A stretch of DNA of 64,000 nt from contig OX421964.1 of the NCBI GenBank assembly GCA_949128115.1, positions 13,292,892-13,356,891 of the forward strand. The letters are read 5' to 3'. How positions within the stretch are numbered: the first letter of the stretch is position 1; the number at the start of each line of letters is the position of its first letter. The notes under the pieces are model-generated. The model was not told the DNA's origin, did not search any database, and saw only the letters and a program-made list of their open reading frames with translations. Positions 1-8,858 of this stretch are shown piece by piece. The position numbers and the translations under genes are program-made. This DNA is from Anaspis maculata (lineage: Eukaryota > Arthropoda > Insecta > Coleoptera > Scraptiidae).

Positions 1-125
1 AATCAAAATGAAGGAAGCAACTCCGTTATAATTAAAATAGCCTACAAAAATAGTTTCAACCCAGTGGAAAAAGATTCTATGCTTCAAGAAATTGAAGAAA
101 ATTCACCGTCTTCATTTCCATATTC

Positions 126-1137
126 TTGGCAGAGTTACTCCTCTCCATCGCTTCTTTTTTCGAAGACAAGACCATTTTTTCACAAGTCGGATGTCAACAA
201 GGCGATCTAGCAGGTCCATTAATCTTTAGCATGGCAATTCATCCAATAGTGTGTCGACTTACATCAGAACTGAATCTCTTCTATTCAGATGATGGTATTC
301 TTGGAGGCTCTCCAAAGTCCGTACTTACAGATCTGAAGTTATTGATGTCCTTATTAAAACAAATCGGATTGGAAGTAAGCCCAAGTAAATGTGAATCATT
401 CCTCACATCTGGAATGCCAGACCCGACGATAGAGAAACAGTTCCAAGATACTCTCCCGGGAATTTAAACAACTACAAAAGAAAACATTACTCTCCTACGG
501 ACTTTTCCTTTTTTTCTACCAAAAACTGCCTCGGAGTTCCAAAAATCCTATACTCACTCCGCACAATTCCTTCTTGGAGGCATCATGAAATTTCAAATAT
601 TGCAGACTCACTGCTCAAATCAACATAACATTGAACGACAAACAATGGATTCAAGCGAGCCTTCCAATAATTTAGGTGGTCTTGGAATACGAAAACTATC
701 CAACCTTAGTCTTCCCGCTTTCATTAGTTCTTGCTATGGATCGAACGCCTTCGTCTCCAAAATCCCATCCTGTCCAGTTGGCGATGGCACAATCCTTCAC
801 ATGGCAAAGGCAATAGAAACGTGGAAAAGAAGATTTGACGGAACCGCTTCTTTTCACTCAAAAATCCAAAAAGTTCTTGAAAGTTATCGTACAATCAATA
901 GTTGAAAAAGATTCAATCTTCACGGACGAAATTTATCAAGCACGTTTCTTGGCCATAGAACAGAAAGAATCTGGTGCCTGGCTTCAGGCCATTCCCTCCA
1001 AAAATATCGGCACTTCATTGGAAGACAAATGCTTACGGATTCGTATTGCCTTCCGCCTCGGAGCACGTGTGCGCCATGACTCATGAGTTCACCTGTAAAT
1101 GTGGTACGAAGGTAGATGAGAGAGGTTTACACCCATG
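126..1137 (+). pseudogene. Non-LTR retrotransposon reverse transcriptase, decayed 3' half
   Basis: Three reading-frame pieces (126-467, 585-905, 835-1137) line up in order as the C-terminal half of a LINE reverse transcriptase. The first has a QQGD...GPLIF palm motif and the catalytic box FYSDDG, then a LGLEVSPSKCE stretch typical of the thumb side. The second holds GGLGIRKLSNLSLPAFISS. The third holds ESGAWLQAIPSKNIGT and closes with a C-x-C-G...G-L-H knuckle just before a stop. In this family these follow one another in one ORF, so at least two frameshifts separate them here. The Y-x-D-D-G type box differs from the YADD of the LINE near 49 kb, so this is another clade, which I cannot name. 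The 5' half lies outside the window or is lost. Confidence 0.8.
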
Positions 1138-1224
1138 AAGCTGTTGGAGGAGTTCCGGAAGGATTCCAAGACACACAGAACTGAATGACATAATAAAAAG
1201 GGTCTTGACAACAGCAAATTTTTC

Positions 1225-1550
1225 TTAAATTTTAGAGATTCCAGGTTTATCACGAACCAATGGGAAACGCCCGGACGGAGTCACCATTATTCCGTGGTCA
1301 AAAGGTTCATCGCTAGTATGGGATGCCATGTGTGTAGACCTTTCACACCTTTCAAGAACCTCAAGGGAAGCAGGAGCAGCAGCAGAATAGGCCAGTAAAC
1401 GGAAATTTTCAAAATACACTCCGATTGGCCGCTCGTCCTCCTTCTCCCTCTGGAGTGGGACAGCTCCGAGCGCGTAACTGCTAGCGTCTGTCTTGATCAC
1501 GAAGGGTTTCGAATCGTCGGCCTGTCTCAGGACTGGAGCCGACGTTAACG
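1225..1550 (-). pseudogene. Ty3/gypsy pol: start of RNase H, broken
   Basis: The minus strand from 1548 reads ALTSAPVLRQADDSKPFV and then IKTDASSYALGAV, the RT-connection and first catalytic Asp (TDAS) of a gypsy RNase H. It continues in frame from the RT fragment at 2765-3215 across the 1,210-bp insertion. Downstream of about 1440 the translation no longer resembles RNase H (the ISYASR and TEKE region is absent), so the copy is truncated or rearranged. The reading frame is kept exactly up to the insertion point, so pol was still recognisable here when the TRIM array landed. Confidence 0.8.
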
Positions 1551-1554
1551 CCTT
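1551..1554. repeat. Target-site duplication CCTT, left
   Basis: CCTT directly left of the TRIM array. It matches 2765-2768 on the right. Deleting one copy and the array restores the gypsy pol frame. Confidence 0.8.
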
Positions 1555-1584
1555 TATGACGCGATGTGACGGAGAAAAAGTGTC

Positions 1585-1656
1585 TGCCCCGACCGGGACT
1601 CGAACCCGCGTCTTCCATTTGCCGGATGGATACTCTGACCACTAAGCTATCGGGAA
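1585..1656 (-). tRNA. tRNA-like unit in TRIM LTR 1
   Basis: The minus strand shows an A box TAGCTTAGTGG, a B box GGTTCGAGTCC, a perfect 5-bp anticodon stem (TCCAT/ATGGA) around the loop CCGGCAA, and a T5 terminator at 1575-1579. The acceptor stem pairs at 6 of 7 positions, counting one G-T pair. Position 33 is C rather than the universal T, and the T stem has a mismatch. I therefore read it as a tRNA-derived Pol III promoter, not a working tRNA. The putative anticodon position reads GGC. Confidence 0.7.
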
Positions 1657-1699
1657 GACAACAGTTCCTCCGCCACATGCCCATATGAGAGCCGCCACA

Positions 1700-1712
1700 G
1701 TACTCCCCCTCC
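1700..1712 (-). promoter_or_regulatory. Polypurine-tract-like sequence of the TRIM
   Basis: Minus-strand GGAGGGGGAGTAC ends immediately before the TGTGGCGGC start of the LTR at 1699. It recurs before the LTRs ending at 2054 and 2409. Position and composition fit a plus-strand primer tract. Confidence 0.65.
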
Positions 1713-1939
1713 AGAGACGTCGTTCGTCTCGTATGTCATCCGTGTTCACCGTTCTTATAAACCGTTGTTCGGTACGCCTCAGCTAGGGCGACGGATAGGA
1801 CGTGGGTGGACGTAGGCAGAGAAGTGGCGGTGCTGTTCAATTGTTTGCTGTTACTTGTTTATCTAAGTAGCGTGTTGCGTACGTGTTATTGTTGTTCGGG
1901 CTCACCATTTATGGCGCGATGTGACGGAGAAAAAGTGTC

Positions 1940-2011
1940 TGCCCTGAGCGGGACTCGAACCCGCGTCTTTCATGTGCCGGATGGATACTCTGACTACTAA
2001 GCTATCGGGAA
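1940..2011 (-). tRNA. tRNA-like unit in TRIM LTR 2
   Basis: Same fold as the unit in LTR 1. The T stem is perfect (GCGGG/CCCGC) around TTCGAGT. The A box reads TAGCTTAGTAG, one change from the box consensus. The loop is CCGGCAC here. A T5 run follows in the LTR. Confidence 0.68.
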
Positions 2012-2294
2012 GACAACAGTTCCTTCGCCACATGCCCATATGAGAGCCGCCACAGTACTCCCCCTCCAGAGACGTCGTTCGTCTCGTATGTCATCCGTGT
2101 TCACCGTTCTTATAAACCGTTGTTCGGTACGCCTCAGCTAGGGCGACGGATAGGACGTGGGTGGACGTAGGCAGAGAAGTGGCGGTGCTGTTCAATTGTT
2201 TGCTGTTACTTGTTTATCTAAGTAGCGTGTTGCGTACGTGTTATTGTTGTTCGGGCTCACCATTTATGGCGCGATGTGACGGAGAAAAAGTGTC

Positions 2295-2366
2295 TGCCCT
2301 GAGCGGGACTCGAACCCGCGTCTTCCATGTGCCGGATGGATACTCTGACTACTAAGCTATCGGGAA
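2295..2366 (-). tRNA. tRNA-like unit in TRIM LTR 3
   Basis: Nearly identical to the unit at 1940-2011, with the same A-box change and the same perfect T stem. The two inner LTRs are closer to each other than to the outer two. Confidence 0.68.
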
Positions 2367-2603
2367 GACAACAGTTCCTTCGCCACATGCCCATATGAGA
2401 GCCGCCACAGTACTCCCCCTCCAGAGACGTCGTTCGTCTCGTATGTCATCCGTGTTCACCGTTCTTATAAACCGTTGTTCGGTACCCCTCAGCTAGGGCG
2501 ACGGATAGGACGTGGGTGGACGTAGGCAGAGAAGTGGCGGTGCTGTTCAATTGTTTGCTGTTACTTGTTTATCTAAGTAGCGTGTTGCGTACGTGTTATT
2601 GTT

Positions 2604-2617
2604 GTTCGGGCTCACCA
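2604..2617 (-). promoter_or_regulatory. Primer-binding-site-like sequence of the TRIM
   Basis: Minus-strand TGGTGAGCCCGAAC, two bases inside the 5' LTR. Its complement would end in ...CACCA, as expected for a tRNA 3' end. The same sequence recurs at the matching place in the other two internal domains (2249-2262 and 1894-1907). Confidence 0.6.
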
Positions 2618-2649
2618 TTTATGGCGCGATGTGACGGAGAAAAAGTGTC

Positions 2650-2721
2650 TGCCCTGAGCGGGACTCGAACCCGCGTCTTCCATTTGCCGGATGGATACTC
2701 TGACCATTAAGCTATCGGGGA
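2650..2721 (-). tRNA. tRNA-like unit in TRIM LTR 4
   Basis: A box TAGCTTAATGG, B box GGTTCGAGTCC, and the loop CCGGCAA shared with the first unit. It is followed by the T run of the LTR. This is the 5' LTR in element orientation, so it is the copy placed to promote transcription of the internal domains. Confidence 0.68.
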
Positions 2722-2764
2722 GACAACAGTTCCTCCGCCACATGCACATATGAGAGCCGCCACA

Positions 2765-2768
2765 CCTT
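2765..2768. repeat. Target-site duplication CCTT, right
   Basis: Right partner of 1551-1554. A 4-bp duplication is usual for gypsy-type integrases. Confidence 0.8.
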
Positions 2769-3215
2769 CTTCAGGTTTTCATGCGCCTCCTCCTGTGCAT
2801 TCCCCCATTCCCAGACCGAGTTATTCTTCAAGAGCTTTGTAAGCGGACGGGCCACGTCCGAAAAATTGGGGATATACCGGCGAAACCACGAACAGGTTTG
2901 TATGAATGTCATCAGCTGTTTAACGTTCTTCGGCTCTTGGTCGAAGTCCACCTTCTGTGATTACGTGTCCAAGAAATCGAGTACTCGGCCGGGCTTGCCA
3001 ATATCCTGATTGGAGGTCTAGAGTAGACATGTACATGGTCCTCTTCGCGGTATTGAGCAATTCATCAATGCGTGGCAGGGGGTATTGTCGGTCGGAGTAA
3101 TCTTATTCAGCATCTGGTAGTCGACGCATGTCCGCCATTTGTTCTCTTCCTTCCCTTTAGCACGAGCACTACAAGAAATGCCCACGGGGACTCACAAGGC
3201 TCTATGATGTGTTGG
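2765..3215 (-). pseudogene. Ty3/gypsy pol: reverse transcriptase part, broken
   Basis: Read on the minus strand, 3215 to 2765 gives IIEPCESPWAFLVVL, then in shifted frames WRTCVDYQMLNKITPTDN and PRIDELL, then STLDLQSGYWQ. It then jumps directly to FLGHVITEGGL and finally QLMTFIQTCSWFRRYIPNFS...PLTKLL...WEWG. These are consecutive landmarks of gypsy RT. The segment between SGYWQ and FLGHVIT, which should carry the YxDD active site, is deleted, and there are at least two frameshifts, so the copy is dead. It continues into the RNase H part at 1550-1395 once the TRIM array is removed. Confidence 0.85.
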
Positions 3216-3269
3216 TGCTAACATAACGAGGGTACTCGGTCCGCAGGATAAACCCGGTAAGACTTATCC

Positions 3270-3711
3270 CCGTTACAAGTGAATTTAAGAGTTGCTTGAT
3301 CAATTTTGACTGTTCTTGGGGCGATATGAATATATAAACAATGTCAGATGAATCGGAGAATGACCAAAACTTATAGTCCAGGAAGTTTACAAGATTGCAA
3401 GTTTTCAGGTCGATTCTAAAAGCCACGGATCTTGATGGTTGTGTATAGTGAATTTAGGAGATGAATAATCAATTTAGAGTTTTCAGACAACTTTCATAGC
3501 AAAGTTCACATGGACGTGAGTCTCCTCATAGATCTGGATGCTGGCTAAGGAGATTTGTGAAGTGAGTTTGGAAATTATCATGTCATTTCAACAGTTCTTG
3601 TGGCGATGGGAACATTTAATACGTCTGATGAGTCTGAACAGTAGTTGACCAGTTTGAGTCCAGAAAGTTCACAAATTTGCAAGTTTTCAAATCGATTTGG
3701 GAAATCAATAA
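3270..3711 (+). repeat. Degenerate ~150-160-bp tandem repeat, left part
   Basis: Successive blocks share the same order of landmarks: 'gtgaatttaagag', 'caattttgactgttcttggggcga', 'gtccaggaagtttac', 'gcaagttttcaggtcgatt'. The copies start near 3280, 3445 and 3560 and are very diverged. The series resumes at 4533 after the Harbinger insertion. No coding potential was recognised. Confidence 0.6.
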
Positions 3712-3888
3712 GGCAGCAGTCACACTGGAGCCATCACCACCCACTACCACCCACCACCACCCACTACCACCAAGCAAAATAATCCGCCCTGGTCTCACTG
3801 AGCCACCGTCCATCGTCCACCGGTAACCACCGTGTCCCCCTCCTGAATTTGACATAATCCTGTTTTATATAATCCGTACTACAATTCT

Positions 3889-3935
3889 GTAGCGAAAGTT
3901 GCCTGAAAACCACGATTTTAGGCAACATTCGCTAC
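3889..3935. other. Hairpin inside the Harbinger derivative
   Basis: GTAGCGAAAGTTGCCT and AGGCAACATTCGCTAC pair across a loop of about 15 bases, with two mismatches in the stem. It lies just upstream of the transposase fragment. It may be an internal structure or a tiny nested insertion. Confidence 0.5.
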
Positions 3936-3939
3936 ATCA

Positions 3940-4434
3940 GTGTACTGCGGAATGTATTTCATACTCCCAGGGACTTTTCTCACACGATTCAAGAATAGCG
4001 GCCCAGCTCATGTCATGACAATATTGACAAGTTCTCTGATTGCAATGATTTCGTCTGATGACTCAGATATCGACGAAGTTGTAGCTTTATACTACATTTC
4101 GAAAAAAATCCGTAAAAAACGCCGGAACATATGGGTGCGTCAAATGTCCCTCGATAGAGAACAACTAGGAGAATTTCATCAATTAGTGCCGCAGCTTGTT
4201 GATGATGAAGAACAATTTTACAGTTATTACTGTATGAACAAGAAATGTAACAATTTGTTGGTGACAAAAGTGAAACCTTTGTTCTCTTCGGGACATACAC
4301 ATTGTATGTTGTATGTATGCACAAAATGTTTGTTCTGCATGCGCATCAAGATGCGCATTGTTAACCACCGACCACTGACCACCACTTTGGAAATTTCAAA
4401 CACATGGCCACCGGTGGTCACTGGGCGGTGGTAA
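3940..4434 (+). pseudogene. Harbinger transposase N-terminal fragment
   Basis: The frame reads ...SSDDSDIDEVVALYY, a basic run KKIRKKRRNIWVRQM, then REQLGEFHQLVPQLVDDEEQ and FYSYYCMNKKCNNLLVTKV. This order (acidic leader, basic WV segment, GEFH..L.P.L..DEE.F..Y.RM) is the N-terminal hallmark of Harbinger nucleases. The DDE catalytic core that should follow is gone, and the frame runs into subterminal repeat after about residue 125. The frame open at 3940 starts with GTG; the first ATG is at 3952. The fragment could not cut DNA. Confidence 0.75.
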
Positions 4435-4532
4435 GAGGTGGCTGCAGTGTGACCAGCATCATTACATTGCGTGCGTTTGATTTTTGGTTGATGGTAATGA
4501 GTGGTGGTGGGTGGCTCAGTGTGACTGCTGCC

Positions 4533-4786
4533 TAATGAGATCAGTGAAAGTCGTGGGGTGAATTTGAAAGCTTAAAACAATTTTGATGGTTTTCGGAGCG
4601 ACAGGTATGTGCAGGGTGTTTTATGAGCCTGAGATAAAAAGTTCAAGTCTGGAAAGTTCACAATAATGTGAATTTCCAGGCCGATTCGCCAGGCCACTAA
4701 AATGATTCTTGAGAGTTGTGAAGTGAATTTTGGAACTCACAAAATTGATAATTCAGACAGTTTTCGGGGTAACATCGCGCATATTA
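4533..4786 (+). repeat. Degenerate tandem repeat, right part
   Basis: Carries the same landmarks as 3270-3711 ('ggtgaatttgaaagc', 'gttttcggagcga', 'gtctggaaagttcac', 'ccaggccgatt'), then another partial unit up to the Tc1-like scrap at 4787. Confidence 0.55.
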
Positions 4787-4846
4787 TGGCCGGCCAAATC
4801 ACCTGGCATGAATCCTATTGAACCCGTCTGGGAACTTTTGCAATGA
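4787..4846 (+). pseudogene. Tc1/mariner transposase C-terminal scrap
   Basis: Reads WPAKSPGMNPIEPVWELLQ followed by a stop. SP-x-x-NPIE-x-VW is the conserved block around the last catalytic residue of Tc1/mariner DDE/D transposases. Nothing upstream is recognisable as the rest of the enzyme. A 901-bp TIR element begins 16 bp later. Confidence 0.7.
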
Positions 4847-4862
4847 AAGTCATTAATCATTA

Positions 4863-5763
4863 GTCTTTTTCGAGCGAGTAACCGTTCATGACCGGTTACT
4901 CTTGGTTATAGAATTTGACGTTTGAGCAAGGATTGGTTATAAGCGGTAAAGGAAGGGCCGCCATTTTGATATCATCACCGGTTATACATTTCATGACCTG
5001 GTCATGAGGCTGGTTACTGTTATGGTGGAGGAACAAATTGTGGCGGCAACAGTTTTGAATTTGAAGCAAGCAGCAGTCCAGAATTTCCAAACATGAAACG
5101 TATCTAACCTAACCTCAAAAACATGACAACTTGACGTGGCGACAAGAAGAATCGAAGACGATGGACTCATCTACGATATGGACCCACAAGAACATCGGGT
5201 AATTCAGATGTCCAATGGCCGCCTGATGGTGGTTCAATCCTGAAAGTACTTGTCATACCTCCTATTTATATAGTAGAAATATGAATACATAGCTGATTTT
5301 CAATTTAATTCAATATAACTACCTATTTATTGTTCCTTCGGTATTACACTGTGAACAAGAAAACAAACAGGATTTCATAGAAATTGTATGTGTGATGTGA
5401 TCACGATACACGTGTGATCCACAAAATTCGTAATCAGGGCCCGGATTGGGGCTCACCCGGGTGACTTCGGAAACGAGATGTTCATCGATTCAAGTGACTG
5501 GATTGGCTAAATGACTGAATTTTCCACCTTTAAAGCTATCCTATATTACGAATGGTTCAAGTACACTGTACACGGTATGTAACAGAGACAAGTACAAGTA
5601 CGTAACTATTTGAAGCCATCAGTCCCTCTTTTCCCGCCAAATGCTGATAACCGCAACGTTCCGGCGAGAAATGTCAGATGTCAAAAAAATGACAGTATCT
5701 GTCAATCTAGTGTCAACCGCTAATAACCAACCGGTTACAAAAAGTTACTCGCTCGAAAAAGAC
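4863..5763. mobile_element. 901-bp TIR element with TA target duplication
   Basis: A perfect 20-bp inverted repeat, GTCTTTTTCGAGCGAGTAAC at 4863-4882 and its complement at 5744-5763, is flanked by TA on each side. A second inverted block (accggttac / ggttata) sits just inside. No transposase is recognisable, and the 64-aa minus-strand frame at 4896-5090 resembles nothing I know. The TA duplication suggests mobilisation by a Tc1/mariner enzyme, which is inference. Confidence 0.75.
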
Positions 5764-5765
5764 TA

Positions 5766-7892
5766 GTGTGTTGAGGTTCAACGATGTTCTAGAAACGTTG
5801 AAATTTGAACGTATCATGAACATTTATTACTTGGGAAACAAAATATTTTGCGACAGATTTCAAACGTTTCCGACATTTTCCCACGATTAACTCCCAAAAG
5901 CTTCATTTGTGCTCACTGGATATGGACCTAGGTATGCCTGGTCTGGTCACTATGATAAACCTCAACTGAAGAACGATGGAAAGAAAAAAGTGTAACGTAA
6001 TCAATTTCGATTATTTCGCCCCTTTATTCGTCATGCAACAATACTACAGGCAATTACTGATAAAATAAAATTTTGCAATTCGCCATTTGAACCGCGATCT
6101 ACCAACTCGCAAAAATGCGCTTCGCTTCCTCCCATCGGCCTATATGAAACCAATTCCGCGAAATATCTTCGTCATCGTCCTCATCATATCATCTCGTTTT
6201 GACATTACCCTTTTATATAGCTGTACCTACAAATTATTGCACATATCTCTTTATATGCTTCTCATAGATACTACTGCTCGGTATACAACAATAAGCCCAG
6301 AGCTCGCGACCAGACAGGGGCATAACCACATCCATCAAGTCGGATGAATAGGTACAAACCCATTTCGAAGTACATGCCTTTTCATATCTCGTTTGCCGCG
6401 ACGCGACCCGGCCGGATAACCGTTGAATCATCCCGGATAAATTGCACACACTTATCTACAAAAGTGTCTAGGTACCTGCTATAGCTGGCCGATGCTCTAT
6501 TATGAAATTCCGAATGCAATAATCCATTGTTGCTTATTGCCGGCCGCACCTGCACCACGGTGCGGTTCAAGCTGTGAGCGAAATAATTCACCGAGGGTCC
6601 ATTAAAACGGCATTACTCGTCATCGTCATTATACTTTTTTCTTATCCCTGATGACGGACGCCAAAAATTGTATTTTGACCGACGAGACGATGGATCGCCC
6701 GCCGCAAAAGTTATGCGCTGCACAATCGTAAATTTTACGACGGAACGGGTAATTTTGGCGTCTGATGGCATTGCTTCGTAATTAATTCGGAGCGTTTTAT
6801 TACCGATGATTGCCTTTTTCACACAGGAAAGCGCCGCGCCATTTTCTCTCCTTTAATTAAAGTACGGAAAGGCTTTCGCTCGGTGCTGATGCCCGATGCA
6901 GTCTTCTTATTCTTGCGATGGAACAGAGTTCCTTCGCGGCATTGCGGAAACGGAATTCGCTTTTTTCCGAGCAAGGAAACAACACCACGGCTGGTGTTCG
7001 TAAACGAACAAGAGAATTTCGAAGCGTAATTGGATTGAACCGGAGAATTTCTGGTTTTGTTTTCGGTGAATTGTGCCAGCGAGAATTGGAAGCTTTTGGC
7101 TTTTAGCCGACAAAACACGCTTCTCGTCTATTAAATAACAAGTCTGCTGCATGAATGATTAGTCCGGTGGATTAGCGCCTAAACTATGCATTTTGTGATA
7201 AAGCAAAGGGCTTCTGGATTTACATTCTTGAGGCTGAACTTAACAATTCCAGAAATGGCGCTAACAAGTCTGGTGTGGCAGGTGACCTCAGGAGCCATTC
7301 AGAGCTGTAAAAGAACCAAAATCTTACATGTTCCTCGAAGGCACCCAAATACATGATACTTCGATGCGCTGATACCCTATGGGGAGGAATTAACAAAATA
7401 TGTCGATGCTACTCACGTAAGGGGGCTAAAGAGAAGGCATTTTTGTCTTTGAAGGCGATTTATGGTTTTCATCAATCTTGAATGAGTATGAAGAAGTTTG
7501 GTATCATTTTCGACCAAAATCGAAGTTCTGAGTTCGAATAAAGTGTTTAAATTACGTAAGAAACATGTTTGAACAAGTTTATGTGAAAAAACACGCTTTT
7601 TTGATATTCAACTTCAACCCCATGGTTTTCATTTCTCACCACAGGCATTTCATTTACTCTTGCATATTCCGTTACTTTCAACTTTTCTTCGATTGAAAAA
7701 GATGCATCAGATATGTTTCTCATCTTTACAAGCTCATAGAAGTGTCTGGTCGCGAGGGCGGTTTTGCGTCAACACGGCACCTGATGAAGTGTCGCATGCT
7801 TCATTTTAAAAACGTGTTGCGTCATAAATGAAGGCTCTATTGTACGGTTCTCAACTTTGTCTTGCAGAGGAAGAATTGTTCTTCCTTGTAAA
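5766..7892. other. Non-coding, no feature recognised
   Basis: No gene, TIR pair or tandem array seen. The segment 6080-7150 is richer in CpG and less simple than its surroundings and may be single-copy. Open frames there (for example 6613-7152) are short, overlap on both strands and match no family I know. Confidence 0.5.
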
Positions 7893-8858
7893 AGTAGGGG
7901 AAGGTTACTTAAAATGGGATACTCAGCTAAAACGGGATACCAAAGGTTCTGACAAAACCAAGTATCGCCATCTAACCCAATATTCACCAAACTCAAGCTC
8001 TAGTCTAATGCAACGGTCAAACGTACTTTCGAGTTGACAGCTGAAGCGCGAGCCGTACCAGGTAGGTTTTATGGTTTTCAGATTTTCTGATCTAATATCA
8101 AGGGTTCATATTAGTAAGAATTGCGTGCGAAGTGATGGAGAGAACATGTTCATTATTTAATTACCTCAAGCCAAGATATGAACTATTGATTTGACCAACA
8201 AGTTTTTTTGAATTATTTTGGGGTTACGTGAAAAAAAATTTCGAATGTCAAATATGAGTGTTCGGGTAAAACGGGATTTTTGTCGTCCCGTAAAACGGGA
8301 TACCCCAGATGCGTGGGGTGCAGAAGGTGGGTTCATGATGCCTGCGCCAGGGCAGATGAAGAAGGAGAAGATTTTCTTTGTGACTTCTGCCTCGAAGTCT
8401 GATTTTTTCTTTTTTTCTCTTTTCTTGTCTTATGCATAATTTAAGAATGTTTATTTTGCTTTTGTCTTGTTACCTAAGAATGGTTGTTGATGTTCATATT
8501 TTATATGTCTGTTATACCTACCTAGTAGTTTCCATAATAAAAACTTGGAATTTGGATGTCTGGTTATCATATTCCTAATAGACTAGTCAAATCTATCAAG
8601 TTCATTTACTATCCCATTTTAAGGATATGAGGTATCCCGTTTTACCGTATGGGTTCCCTAAAATGGGATACTTGCACATTTCTTGGAAAAATAGTTATAT
8701 TTCGGAAAATACATTTTCGTTCCAAAAACTCTTTGGGGTTATGATATAAAACAGAGCAAGGATTAATTAGACATAATTAGATGAGGTTTGCTTTATCCAG
8801 CTATTATTTCTAAGGGTTCAAACCTTAAGTATCCCATTTTAAGTAACCTTCCCCTACT
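7893..8858. mobile_element. 966-bp TIR element with repeated subterminal motif
   Basis: A perfect 30-bp inverted repeat (7893-7922, starting AGTAGGGGAAGGTTACTTAA, and 8829-8858) bounds the element. The motif TAAAA(C/T)GGGATAC, present in both TIRs, recurs inside at 7926, 8267 and 8291 and around 8652, and inverted at 8611 and 8632. No transposase frame is recognised. Flanking duplication is unclear because the palindrome runs through a possible TA. Confidence 0.75.

Larger units (their letters stand above)
1555..2764 (-). mobile_element. Tandem TRIM (miniature LTR retrotransposon) array: 4 LTRs, 3 internal domains
   Basis: The block is exactly LTR-internal-LTR-internal-LTR-internal-LTR. The LTRs are 145 bp (1555-1699, 1910-2054, 2265-2409, 2620-2764) and the internal domains 210 bp (1700-1909, 2055-2264, 2410-2619), giving 355-bp periodicity. 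On the minus strand each LTR starts TGTGGCGGC and ends ...CATA. A primer-binding-like TGGTGAGCCCGAAC follows two bases after the LTR, and a purine tract GGAGGGGGAGTAC sits directly before the next LTR. The whole array is bounded by one 4-bp duplication, CCTT, in gypsy pol. A single unit would be 500 bp with no coding capacity, which fits a TRIM. Copies are nearly identical, so the array is fairly young. Tandem form could come from unequal crossing-over at shared LTRs. Confidence 0.88.
3712..4532. mobile_element. PIF/Harbinger-type deletion derivative with 3-bp TSD
   Basis: Terminal inverted repeats GGCAGCAGTCACACTG at 3712 and CAGTGTGACTGCTGCC ending at 4532 are flanked by TAA on both sides, a 3-bp duplication of the TWA type Harbinger elements use. 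Long subterminal runs of ACCACC/GGTGGT face each other near both ends. A third, imperfect copy of the end region sits at about 4385-4460, facing the same way as the right end. Length is 821 bp against several kb for autonomous relatives. The element interrupts the degenerate tandem array and still holds a transposase N-terminus. Confidence 0.85.

Noticed and set aside
1806..2710. Three identical 64-codon frames at 355-bp spacing
   Set aside because: They are antisense to the TRIM unit and repeat only because the element does.
1585..2721. Cluster of four functional tRNA genes
   Set aside because: Each lies at the same place inside an LTR, position 33 is C, stems are imperfect and the units vary as part of the element, so promoter relics are more likely.
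4896..5090. 64-codon minus-strand frame in the 901-bp TIR element as a transposase
   Set aside because: No DDE/D or helix-turn-helix pattern, and too short.
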